Below, piece by piece: positions 6,666 through 14,636 of a stretch of 47,196 bases of DNA. The notes beneath the pieces are model-generated. The model saw only the letters and a program-made list of their open reading frames with translations, searched no databases and was not told the origin of the DNA. Source of the stretch: Bacteroidia bacterium. Its GTDB lineage: Bacteria > Bacteroidota > Bacteroidia > Bacteroidales > Azobacteroidaceae. The stretch covers positions 1-47,196 of the forward strand of contig BNTT01000008.1 in the NCBI GenBank assembly GCA_025996815.1. Direction: 5' to 3'. The stretch's first letter is position 1. The number at the start of each line of letters is the position of its first letter. Both the position numbers and the translations under genes were made by a program.

Positions 6666-8066
6666 ATGAAAAATTTAAACGACATACAAGCCCTCTATTT
6701 TATCGGTGCGGGCGGCATCGGGATGAGCAATCTGGTGCGCTATTTCCTTGCCGAGGGCAAGATGGTGGGCGGCTACGACCGTGTGGAGTCGGCTCTCACC
6801 CGCGAGCTGAACGCCGAAGGGGCGCAAATTCACTATCAGGACGATGTGGCGTTGATTTCCGACGTATTTAAGGACACAAAAAATACGCTGGTCGTGTGGA
6901 CACCTGCCATTCCGGCAGACCATTCCGAACTGGTATATTTCCGCACTTCCGGCTTTGAAATGATGAAGCGCGCGCAGGTCTTGGGCGAAATCACGAAGAC
7001 CAAACGCGGCATCTGCGTGGCGGGTACGCACGGCAAAACGACCACTTCATCGATGATTGCGCACCTCCTGAAGCAGTCGCCCATCGACTGCAACGCCTTT
7101 CTGGGGGGCATCCTGAAAAATTATAACACCAATCTGCTGCTGTCGAAAAACAGCGACCTCACCGTCATCGAAGCCGACGAATACGACCGCTCGTTCCATT
7201 GGCTAACGCCCTATATGGCGGTCGTCACGTCCGCAGCACCCGACCATTTGGACATCTACGGCACGGAAGAGAACTACCGCGAGGCGTTTGCACATTTCAC
7301 CTCACTGGTGCGCGAGGGTGGCGTGCTGCTGATGGAATCAAACGTGAGCATCGCCCCACGCCTGCAAAAAAACGTAACGCTCTATCGCTACGGGCAGGGG
7401 ATTGCGGGTCAAGCCTGCAATGACAGCCCTGATTTTCGCGCCGAAAACATCCGAATAGCCAACGGCGAAATCATCTTCGACTTCATCACCCCCAAAAGTG
7501 TAGTACACAACATTCAGTTGGGCGTGCCCGTCGAAATAAACATTCTGAATGCCACCGCCGCGTTGGCAATAGCGTGGCTCAACGGCGTTTCGGATGCCGA
7601 CCTCCGGGCGGGTATGGCATCGTTCAGTGGCGCACAACGGCGATTCGACTTCCACGTGAAGACGGATAAGTGTGTGCTAATCGACGATTACGCACACCAC
7701 CCCGAAGAATTGGAGGCAAGCATCTCATCGGTGCGCAAGTTGTATCCCAACCGCCAATTGACGGTCGCATTTCAGCCGCATCTCTATTCGCGGACAAACG
7801 ATTTTTATCCCGGATTTGCGGCGGCACTGTCGCCGGCAGACGAAGTTATCCTGCTGCCCATCTATCCGGCACGCGAATTGCCGATACAGGGTGTTACCTC
7901 GCAGTTGATTTTGGATTTGGTGACCACGCCGAAGAAAAAAATCGTGGAGTATAACAAGTTGGTGGATGCCATAAAAAAAGAAGACATCGACGTGCTGCTG
8001 GTTGCCGGAGCCGGCGATATCGAATTGTTGGTGGAGCCGCTTAAACAGAAGTTGCAATTGACTTAA
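6666..8066 (+). CDS. murC: UDP-N-acetylmuramate--L-alanine ligase MurC
   Basis: 466 aa cytoplasmic ligase that adds L-Ala to UDP-MurNAc with ATP, the first peptide step of peptidoglycan precursor synthesis. Visible features are the N-terminal Rossmann glycine motif GAGGIGMS (residues 14-21), the ATP loop GTHGKTTTSSM (120-130), EADEYDRSF, and the C-terminal domain with DDYAHHPEE. The related ligase Mpl is the main alternative, but position directly ahead of ftsQ-ftsA-ftsZ supports MurC. Residues about 246-254 (GIAGQACND) are encoded by a REP-like palindrome also found after pckA, which looks like an in-frame insertion in a surface loop. Confidence 0.92.
   Translation: MKNLNDIQALYFIGAGGIGMSNLVRYFLAEGKMVGGYDRVESALTRELNAEGAQIHYQDDVALISDVFKDTKNTLVVWTPAIPADHSELVYFRTSGFEMMKRAQVLGEITKTKRGICVAGTHGKTTTSSMIAHLLKQSPIDCNAFLGGILKNYNTNLLLSKNSDLTVIEADEYDRSFHWLTPYMAVVTSAAPDHLDIYGTEENYREAFAHFTSLVREGGVLLMESNVSIAPRLQKNVTLYRYGQGIAGQACNDSPDFRAENIRIANGEIIFDFITPKSVVHNIQLGVPVEINILNATAALAIAWLNGVSDADLRAGMASFSGAQRRFDFHVKTDKCVLIDDYAHHPEELEASISSVRKLYPNRQLTVAFQPHLYSRTNDFYPGFAAALSPADEVILLPIYPARELPIQGVTSQLILDLVTTPKKKIVEYNKLVDAIKKEDIDVLLVAGAGDIELLVEPLKQKLQLT
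7401..7425. repeat. REP-like palindrome inside murC
   Basis: ATTGCGGG, five-base loop, CCTGCAAT, then GACA. It matches 22014-22038 at 24 of 25 positions. Its reverse strand can be translated as VIAGLTRNPL, a peptide familiar from misannotated REP-derived ORFs in many genomes. Here it is read in frame as part of MurC. Confidence 0.8.
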
Positions 8067-8073
8067 TAATGAT

Positions 8074-9135
8074 ATGAAAATTAAAAATATAGAACTGAGT
8101 AATTACAAAAGGTTTGTTGCAAAACAGAGCTTTTCCTTTTGTGATACCGATGGCAAAATAAATGATTTGACTTTGATTGTAGGCAACAATGGAACGGGAA
8201 AGTCTTCTTTGCTGCAAGCCATTGTGGCTTTGATTGCGCCTTTGACACGAAACAGGTTTGATGTGGAGCAGATTGATTGGAGTGGGTTTGAATACAGGTT
8301 TCTTCAAAGCGGACGATTGCCGATGTATATTCAAGCCAACATTGAATTTTCTGAATGTGAATTGGAGGAAACCGTTAATTATGCCAAAAAGTTAAATGAG
8401 TTGGGCGGTAAATCAGGAATACCTAATAAAAACAAAAATGTTTCTGTAAAATTCGACTATGACAAAAAAGAACCTGTCGTTGGAAAGGTAGCCGGAGATT
8501 ATTATCAATTTTCGGGTTATCAATATGCGAAACAACTTACTGCTCTTGAACCGGATAAAACTAAATTATTTGAAAAAGTAGGTAATATCTATTGGTACAC
8601 GGAACAAAGAACGTCGTACAATATTAACGATATTTTTAACAAGGAAGTACCTCAAATTGATTCTATCCGTTCATTTTTGGCAAATGCGTATAGTTTTCAC
8701 ATTGCTGTTACTGAAGGGAATCGAAAAATGGCAAAAGGAGAGTTTGATTTTTATGCTAAGTTATCAAATTTGTATTCTACTGTTTTTACTGATAGAGAGT
8801 TTATCGGGTCTGCACCTCGTTTTGATATGTTTGAAAGAGAACCTACACCCGATTTCTTTTTAACAGACGGAACAAATGAATATGAATTGTCTGAAATGTC
8901 TGCGGGAGAGCGAGCAATTTTTCCCATATTGATGGACTTTGCCAGATACAACATCAATAATTCGATAATAATTATTGATGAAGTGGAGTTACACTTGCAT
9001 AAGCCCTTGCAACAGGCATTTATACGGGCTTTACCCAAATTGGGGCACAACAATCAATTTATTTTGACGACCCACTCCGACACGGTGGCTGTAATGTTCA
9101 ATGAAGAAGAAAACCAAATGATAAGATTAAACTAA
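8074..9135 (+). CDS. AAA/ABC-type ATPase (AAA_15/21, OLD/RecF-like), first of a two-gene unit
   Basis: 353 aa. It starts MKIKNIELSNYKRFVAKQSF, the usual SMC/RecF-type opening. Walker A is GNNGTGKS (residues 37-44), the ABC signature-like motif MSAGERAIFPIL lies near residue 277, Walker B IIIIDEVELHLH near 300, and the H-loop is LTTHSD. The family includes the ATPases of OLD, Gabija, PARIS and related defence systems. The next gene starts within its stop codon (TAATG) and has a TOPRIM-like N-terminus, so the two probably form one complex. The pair sits 7 bases after murC and 19 before ftsQ, is AT-rich compared with both, and has no visible promoter of its own. A defence role is inferred from family and context. 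Confidence 0.8.
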   Translation: MKIKNIELSNYKRFVAKQSFSFCDTDGKINDLTLIVGNNGTGKSSLLQAIVALIAPLTRNRFDVEQIDWSGFEYRFLQSGRLPMYIQANIEFSECELEETVNYAKKLNELGGKSGIPNKNKNVSVKFDYDKKEPVVGKVAGDYYQFSGYQYAKQLTALEPDKTKLFEKVGNIYWYTEQRTSYNINDIFNKEVPQIDSIRSFLANAYSFHIAVTEGNRKMAKGEFDFYAKLSNLYSTVFTDREFIGSAPRFDMFEREPTPDFFLTDGTNEYELSEMSAGERAIFPILMDFARYNINNSIIIIDEVELHLHKPLQQAFIRALPKLGHNNQFILTTHSDTVAVMFNEEENQMIRLN

Positions 9136-9605
9136 TGGCGGGTACAACTATATATTGCGAGGGAAAAAGCGGAAGTCATGATTATGACATTCTCAGCCAA
9201 GTTATTGATGGGCTGAATGTAACAATTCAGCCCATAGGTGGCAAACGAGGTGCAAATGCCATTATTGAGTTTGTTGAAATCGGGAGTGGCGAATTGCCTA
9301 AAAAATTGGATTTGAATAATTGTAAATCAGAAGCGTGGAAACTGATTGAGAACGCTAAAACAAGTGCAAATTGGACACAAGAGATATTTCAAACAACTTT
9401 ACAAAAGTATTTGGATAAATTTGATGATAAATTCTTTAATGATTTGCACTTTTTGATATATTTTCAAGGAAAAGATTTTGCAAAAGCATTGACAAACAAA
9501 TTGCGAGAATTTCCTCTGAAAAATTATTACAGATATGCAAAAGATGATTTTGATTATACAAAGTTTAAAGATTTGGTAGAGTTAAGAAAAATTATATGCA
9601 AATAG
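9135..9605 (+). CDS. TOPRIM/DUF4435-like partner of the ATPase, apparently internally deleted
   Basis: 156 aa. The start TTIYCEGKSGSHDYDIL carries the TOPRIM-type glutamate (E9), and IGGKRGANAIIEF follows. DUF4435/AriB-type partners that I recall are nearly twice this length and have an FRDRDFD-like acidic motif after this point. Here no DxD motif occurs, and the sequence passes directly (around residues 52-62) to what looks like a family C-terminal part (WTQEIFQTTLQKYL, LHFLIYFQGKDFAKAL). That suggests an in-frame internal deletion that removed the metal-binding centre. It shares one base with the upstream ATPase stop. It may be a degraded effector or a minimal variant. Confidence 0.55.
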   Translation: MAGTTIYCEGKSGSHDYDILSQVIDGLNVTIQPIGGKRGANAIIEFVEIGSGELPKKLDLNNCKSEAWKLIENAKTSANWTQEIFQTTLQKYLDKFDDKFFNDLHFLIYFQGKDFAKALTNKLREFPLKNYYRYAKDDFDYTKFKDLVELRKIICK

Positions 9606-9624
9606 TATTTATAAATAAGTTGCA

Positions 9625-10365
9625 ATGCTAAAAAAAATCGCCATCGGCTTTGTGCTGCTCTCTCTGACGACTTATCTGCTTGGCTCGGTCATTTTTTTGA
9701 GCCGGCGGGCTACGGGGCGGCAGAAGTGCTCTGCCGTGCAGGTGGAGGTGCTGAATAAGACGGCTGATGCCCATTTTGACGAGAAAGATGTTTTGGCTTT
9801 TCTCAATGAAAATCAGTTGAACCCGGTGGGCAAGTCGCTGGCGAAAATTCAGGCGGGGGCGATTGAGGCGGCGTTGGAGACGGAGGTGCTGGTGCAAAAT
9901 GCGGAGGTTTACAAGACGGTGGGCGGCACGGTCAAAATAAATGTAACGATGCGCACGCCCGTTTTGCGCGTCATTGCCAATGGCAAAAACTATTATATAG
10001 ACGATGTGGGGGCGGTTATGCCCATTCCGGCTGACTTTGCCGCCCTCGTTCCGGTGGCTACCGGCAATGTGAGCGAGGCGTTTGCAATGCAGGAGTTATA
10101 TAAATTTGTTGTATCTTTGCAGGGCGATAGTTTTTGGGACGACCTGATTGAGCAAATCCATGTTTTGCCCAATTTGGATATTGAATTGGTTCCAAAAGTG
10201 GGCGACCACATCATTTTATTGGGAAAAATAGCGGATTATCCGGAAAATTTGAGTAAATTGCAACTCTTTTACGAAAAGGGGCTTAATAAAGTGGGATGGG
10301 ACAGGTATTCGATGATTAATTTGAAGTATAAAAATCAGGTAGTGTGCACAAAAAAGACGATATAG
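9625..10365 (+). CDS. ftsQ: Cell division protein FtsQ/DivIB
   Basis: 246 aa. A short cytoplasmic start and one transmembrane helix (residues about 5-26, IGFVLLSLTTYLLGSVIFL) are followed by a periplasmic POTRA-like region (VQVEVLNKTADAHFDEKDVLAFL) and a beta-rich domain (VKINVTMRTPVLRVIANGKN, then YYIDDVGAVMPI). In the divisome FtsQ bridges early cytoplasmic proteins and the septal synthase complex. The position between murC and ftsA and the topology make the call secure, although FtsQ sequences diverge strongly. It is 12 bases upstream of ftsA. Confidence 0.88.
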   Translation: MLKKIAIGFVLLSLTTYLLGSVIFLSRRATGRQKCSAVQVEVLNKTADAHFDEKDVLAFLNENQLNPVGKSLAKIQAGAIEAALETEVLVQNAEVYKTVGGTVKINVTMRTPVLRVIANGKNYYIDDVGAVMPIPADFAALVPVATGNVSEAFAMQELYKFVVSLQGDSFWDDLIEQIHVLPNLDIELVPKVGDHIILLGKIADYPENLSKLQLFYEKGLNKVGWDRYSMINLKYKNQVVCTKKTI

Positions 10366-10377
10366 AATTATAGAATT

Positions 10378-11547
10378 ATGGAAGGATATGTAGCAGCAGT
10401 GGATTTGGGAACCTCTAAGGTGCTGGCGATGGCGGCGCGGAAGGTGGGTGAGAACAAATTGGAGGTGATTGATACGGATTCGGTGCATTCAAGCAGTTGG
10501 ATGTTGCGCGGGCGTATTCACGATGCAAATATGGCAGGATACAAGGTGTATCTGCTGATAAACAATTTCAGCCCGAAACTGCCTTCGGGACTGAAACAGA
10601 TATACGTCGGCATCGGCGGGCAGGGACTGCACACGGAGCCTTATTCTTTCAAAAAAGAACTCAGAGGCACGGTGACGAAAGAGATGTTGGAGTATTTGGA
10701 AGCGAATGCGTTGGAAAATCCCGGACTGCTGAAAATTGAGACGCGGGAATACTATCTGGATGGCACCCTAACGCTCTTCCCGGTGGGTCAGATTTGCACG
10801 GAAATAGAATTGAAGTGCCTGCAAGTGTTGGCGCGTCCGGACACTGAGGCGCGCAAAAAATTGGAAAAAGAACTCTCCGACCATTCGTCGGTGGAGGTCG
10901 CCGGTTTTTTTGTTTCGCCGTTGGCAACCGCCGAAGCCGCCCTCACCGTGCAGCAGAAAAAAGACGGCATCGCGCTGGTCGAAATCGGCGCGGCACTCAC
11001 ATACGTGTCGGTTTATAAGGACAATCAGTTGAAACTGCTGGTTACCATCCCCCTGGGCGGCGATGCCATCACGAAAGACATCACTGCGCTGGGCATTGCC
11101 CCCGCCGAAGCGGAAAACTTGAAACGCCGCACCGGCATCGTGCTCGACGAAATCGAAGGCACGGAACCGCCGCCAATCAACCAAACAATTCGCGCGCGAG
11201 CCATCGAGATTTGCTCAAACATTTTCCGGCAAATCCAAAAGCAGGGCTTTGAAGCCACCTTGAAAGGAAAAGGCATTATCCTCACCGGCGGCGGCGCACA
11301 ACTGAAAAATTTCGACAAATTATTGGAGTTGGAATCGAAGATGCCCGTCCATTTGGCACCCCTCGACGACCACACACAGGCTTGTGTGCGCGGGCTGCTA
11401 CTGCTGGGCACCGACAATTGCGCGGATGATGAAGTGAAAGTGGTTGCAGCAGAGGCGAAAAAAGAAGAGCCAAAGAAGAAAAAGGGTCAGAATTGGTTGG
11501 AAAAGACCACGACTAAGTTTGTTGGTACACTATTTAATGAACAATAA
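10378..11547 (+). CDS. ftsA: Cell division protein FtsA
   Basis: 389 aa actin-like ATPase that tethers FtsZ filaments to the membrane. Phosphate-1 motif is AAVDLGTSKVLAM (residues 5-17), phosphate-2 region ALVEIGAALTYVSVY, and the adenosine motif GIILTGGGAQLKNFDKLLE is near residue 300. The lysine-rich linker (EEPKKKKGQNW) is followed by a short amphipathic end (LEKTTTKFVGTLF), which fits a membrane-targeting helix. It is shorter than many Bacteroidota FtsA proteins because the C-terminal linker is brief. It lies 12 bases before ftsZ. Confidence 0.93.
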   Translation: MEGYVAAVDLGTSKVLAMAARKVGENKLEVIDTDSVHSSSWMLRGRIHDANMAGYKVYLLINNFSPKLPSGLKQIYVGIGGQGLHTEPYSFKKELRGTVTKEMLEYLEANALENPGLLKIETREYYLDGTLTLFPVGQICTEIELKCLQVLARPDTEARKKLEKELSDHSSVEVAGFFVSPLATAEAALTVQQKKDGIALVEIGAALTYVSVYKDNQLKLLVTIPLGGDAITKDITALGIAPAEAENLKRRTGIVLDEIEGTEPPPINQTIRARAIEICSNIFRQIQKQGFEATLKGKGIILTGGGAQLKNFDKLLELESKMPVHLAPLDDHTQACVRGLLLLGTDNCADDEVKVVAAEAKKEEPKKKKGQNWLEKTTTKFVGTLFNEQ

Positions 11548-11559
11548 AAAAACAGAATT

Positions 11560-12807
11560 ATGGACGATACATTAAAGAATTTCATATTTGACACACCACC
11601 CGGCGACCAGCCCGCGATTATCAAGGTCGTGGGCGTAGGCGGCGGCGGCGGCAATGCCGTCAAAAATATGTATACCGCGGAAATTAAAAACGTGACCTTT
11701 GCGCTATGCAACACCGACCGACAGGCACTGCTGAAGAGTGCCGTGCCCACAAAATTGCAGTTAGGCAAAGAACTCACCTCCGGACTGGGTGCCGGCGCAA
11801 TACCCGAGGTGGGCAGATTGGCTGCCGAAGAGAGCATCGCCGAAATACAAAAGATGTTGAGCGACGACACTAAAATGGTGCTTGTTACAGCCGGTATGGG
11901 CGGAGGAACGGGCACGGGAGCCGCTCCGGTCATCGCGCGGGTGGCAAAAGGAATGGGTCTGCTGACCGTCGGCATCGTAACCATCCCCTTCCTGTTTGAA
12001 GGCACGCCCAAAATAGTGGGCGCATTGAAAGGCGTGGAAGAAATGAAGAAAAACGTGGATGCCCTGCTGGTAATCAACAACGAACTGCTACCCAGCATCT
12101 GCAACGCCTCCGTGTTAGATGCCTACAAAAAGGCGGATGAGGTCTTGGCATCTGCCGCCAAAAGCATCGCCGAAATCATCACGATAGAGGGCTATCAAAA
12201 CTTAGACTTCGCCGACGTGAAAACGACGCTGGAAAACGGCGGCATCGCCGTGATGAACAATGGCTTCGGCTCCGGCGAAGAACGCATCACGCAGGCATTC
12301 AACGAGGCAATCACCTCGCCGCTGCTCAACAACAACGATATATTTCTTGCAAAGAAAATCCTGTTTAACATCTATTCCGGCAAAGAAATGCCTTTAGGGA
12401 TAGCGGAAATGAAAGAGGTGACCAATTTTATGTCGAAATTCGACAAAAGCAATATCGAACTCATCTGGGGATTGGCAAACGACGACGACCTGGGCGAAAA
12501 AATCAAAATCACCATCCTCGCGTCCGGCTATGGCACCGAGAGCCTCGCCCCAACAGGCGAAATCAAGGAAATCATCGACAAGGAAATGCAGGACGCAGAG
12601 GAAGAGAAGAAGCGGGTAGATACCGAACAAAAGGATGCCGATAAGGCGTTGGTGGAAAAATATTATGTTGGCACAACCGACCCCGCGCGAGTCAAAGAGT
12701 TCACTTTCAAGACCTTCGACGAGCTGGACGATGATGCCCTCATCGAAGCCTTGCTCAATTCGCCGGCGTATGGACGCAGAACAGATGTGTCGAAGTTACG
12801 CTCGTAA
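11560..12807 (+). CDS. ftsZ: Cell division GTPase FtsZ
   Basis: 415 aa tubulin homologue forming the division ring. The nucleotide-binding glycines GVGGGGGN are at residues 25-32 and the tubulin signature GGGTGTG at 114-120; ITIEGYQNLDFADVKTTLENGG is the expected core region. After the GTPase domain (to about residue 325) comes an acidic, charged linker and a short tail ending RRTDVSKLRS, likely the partner-binding peptide. It is the last gene of the operon; thyA converges from the other side 22 bases away, and no hairpin terminator is seen between them. Confidence 0.95.
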   Translation: MDDTLKNFIFDTPPGDQPAIIKVVGVGGGGGNAVKNMYTAEIKNVTFALCNTDRQALLKSAVPTKLQLGKELTSGLGAGAIPEVGRLAAEESIAEIQKMLSDDTKMVLVTAGMGGGTGTGAAPVIARVAKGMGLLTVGIVTIPFLFEGTPKIVGALKGVEEMKKNVDALLVINNELLPSICNASVLDAYKKADEVLASAAKSIAEIITIEGYQNLDFADVKTTLENGGIAVMNNGFGSGEERITQAFNEAITSPLLNNNDIFLAKKILFNIYSGKEMPLGIAEMKEVTNFMSKFDKSNIELIWGLANDDDLGEKIKITILASGYGTESLAPTGEIKEIIDKEMQDAEEEKKRVDTEQKDADKALVEKYYVGTTDPARVKEFTFKTFDELDDDALIEALLNSPAYGRRTDVSKLRS

Positions 12808-12829
12808 TTGACCACTGAAACCATACCGC

Positions 12830-13624
12830 CTACACTGCCACCTCGCCCTTAATGTGCGGATAAGGGTCGTAGTTGAGCAGTTCAAAATCTTCATATTGGA
12901 AATCGAAGATGCTTTTCACTCGTGGGTTGATGCTCATGGTGGGCAGCGGGCGCGGGGTGCGGGAGAGTTGCAGATTCACCTGTTCGAGGTGGTTTTTGTA
13001 GATGTGCGCGTCGCCCAATGTGTGGATAAAATCGCCCGCCTGCAAGCCTGTTACTTGTGCCACCATTTGCAGGAGCAAGGCGTAGGAGGCGATGTTGAAC
13101 GGCACGCCAAGGAAGATGTCGGCACTGCGCTGATAGAGTTGCAGCGAGAGTTTGCCCTCCGCCACATAGAATTGAAAAAAACAGTGGCACGGCGGCAGTT
13201 TCATCTGCGGGATGGCTCCCACGTTCCACGCGCTGACAATCATACGGCGCGAATCGGGGGTGTACCGAATACTGTCGATGATTTCCGCAATCTGGTCGAT
13301 GTGCCCCCCCGCATAGTCGGGCCACGACCGCCATTGGTAGCCGTAGATGGGACCCAAATCGCCGGTAGCGTCTGCCCACTCGTTCCATATTCGCACGCCG
13401 TGGTCGGTGAGGTAGCGGATGTTGGTGTCGCCCCTCAAAAACCAGAGCAGTTCGTAGATGATGGATTTCAGGTGCAGTTTTTTGGTTGTCATCAGCGGAA
13501 AACCGTCTGCGAGATTGAAGCGCATCTGGTGTCCAAACACGCTCAGCGTGCCCGTCCCCGTGCGGTCTTCCTTTGAAACGCCCTCGTTCAGCACCCGTTG
13601 CAATAAATCCAGATAGGCTTTCAT
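12830..13624 (-). CDS. thyA: Thymidylate synthase ThyA
   Basis: 264 aa, the standard length. It converts dUMP to dTMP with methylenetetrahydrofolate. The catalytic cysteine is C146 in [10 protein letters not shown]; other conserved blocks are [12 protein letters not shown], the WFLRGDTNI segment, [25 protein letters not shown] and HTLGDAHIY. The start overlaps the murQ stop by four bases (ATGA, 13621-13624), so the two genes are translated as an operon. Confidence 0.96.
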   Translation of the reverse strand: MKAYLDLLQRVLNEGVSKEDRTGTGTLSVFGHQMRFNLADGFPLMTTKKLHLKSIIYELLWFLRGDTNIRYLTDHGVRIWNEWADATGDLGPIYGYQWRSWPDYAGGHIDQIAEIIDSIRYTPDSRRMIVSAWNVGAIPQMKLPPCHCFFQFYVAEGKLSLQLYQRSADIFLGVPFNIASYALLLQMVAQVTGLQAGDFIHTLGDAHIYKNHLEQVNLQLSRTPRPLPTMSINPRVKSIFDFQYEDFELLNYDPYPHIKGEVAV

Positions 13625-14430
13625 CGGCTTGCGGTGTCTAATACTTTTTTCACCGAGCCGTGTTGGAGCAGCAGTGCTTTGGCTTCTTCGGCGGGGATGT
13701 TCAGTTCGTCCACAATCATTCGCGTGCCGCGTTCCACTAACTTCTTGTTAGTGAGTTGCATATTCACCATTTTGTTGCCTTTCACCCGTCCCATTTTTAT
13801 CATCAGGGTGGTGGAAATCATATTGAGGACGAGTTTTTGTGCCGAGCCGGCTTTCATACGTGTGCTTCCGGTCACAAATTCCGGTCCTGCGACGGCTTCG
13901 ATGGGATATTCCGCTGCCTGAGCCAGCGGCGAGCCGGGGTTGCAGGTGATGCAGCCGGTGAGCAAGCCCTTGGCACGTGCGGTGTTGATGCCGCCAATCA
14001 CGTAGGGGGTGGTGCCGGAAGCGGCGATGCCGATGAGGGTGTCTTGGTCGCCGATGTCAAAGGCTTCGAGGTCTTTCCATGCCTGCGTGGTGTTGTCTTC
14101 GGCGGCTTCCACGGCACTGCGCAGAGCCTTGTCGCCACCGGCAATTAGCCCGATGATGATGCCCGGCGACACACCAAAAGTGGGCGGAATCTCCGAAGCG
14201 TCCAGCACGCCCAGCCGCCCGCTCGTGCCGGCTCCGATGTAAAAAACCCGCCCGCCACGGGGCATCCGTTCCAAAATTTTGTCCACCAAAACTTCGATTT
14301 GCGGGATAACAGCCCCAACAGCCGAAGCAATCTTGGCATCTTCCCTGTTGATGCCCGCGAGCAACTCCTTGACCGACATTTCATCCAGATGCAGAAATTC
14401 GGAGGGCGATTCTGTGATATTGACCATCAT
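13621..14430 (-). CDS. murQ: N-acetylmuramic acid 6-phosphate etherase MurQ
   Basis: 269 aa from the ATG at 14430 ([20 protein letters not shown]). The frame is open up to 14463, but that earlier ATG lies upstream of the -7 box at 14450-14457, so the later start is preferred. The SIS-type sugar isomerase fold is shown by [20 protein letters not shown], the IGLIAGG segment, AASGTTPYV and [20 protein letters not shown]. The enzyme cleaves the lactyl ether of MurNAc-6-P to give GlcNAc-6-P and D-lactate in cell-wall recycling. It is coupled to thyA. The partner kinase (AnmK/MurK) is not in this window. Confidence 0.93.
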   Translation of the reverse strand: MMVNITESPSEFLHLDEMSVKELLAGINREDAKIASAVGAVIPQIEVLVDKILERMPRGGRVFYIGAGTSGRLGVLDASEIPPTFGVSPGIIIGLIAGGDKALRSAVEAAEDNTTQAWKDLEAFDIGDQDTLIGIAASGTTPYVIGGINTARAKGLLTGCITCNPGSPLAQAAEYPIEAVAGPEFVTGSTRMKAGSAQKLVLNMISTTLMIKMGRVKGNKMVNMQLTNKKLVERGTRMIVDELNIPAEEAKALLLQHGSVKKVLDTASR

Positions 14431-14449
14431 AAACACTAACTTTTTCCCG

Positions 14450-14457
14450 CAAAGGTA
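14450..14457 (-). promoter_or_regulatory. -7 box of murQ-thyA
   Basis: TACCTTTG on the minus strand, 19 bases before the ATG at 14430. It decides the murQ start. Confidence 0.6.
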
Positions 14458-14568
14458 ATGCAAATTTTCGAATTGGCAAATGTTTTTGGCAATTATTTCA
14501 AAAATTCGCTCGACTTTGACACTTCAATAAATACAGATTTTCAGTCGCATTGTCAAAGTCAGGAGGTA

Positions 14569-14611
14569 GAACGAAAAAAGAAACTGCCCTGAATTTTTAC
14601 TTTCAGGACAG
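14569..14611 (-). terminator. Rho-independent terminator after the DUF5723 gene
   Basis: CTGCCCTGAA (14584-14593) can pair with TTCAGGACAG (14602-14611) with one mismatch. Read on the minus strand the hairpin is followed by TTTCTTTTTTC. It lies about 25 bases after the stop at 14637. Confidence 0.75.
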
Positions 14612-14636
14612 CCTCAATTGCTTTCTGTTCGTAGTT

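Noticed and set aside
7338..7655. 105-codon minus-strand ORF containing VIAGLTRNPL
   Set aside because: It is antisense to murC. The familiar peptide comes from the REP-like palindrome, not from a real protein.
14431..14463. Earlier in-frame start for murQ
   Set aside because: It lies at or upstream of the -7 box at 14450-14457, so it would not be on the transcript.
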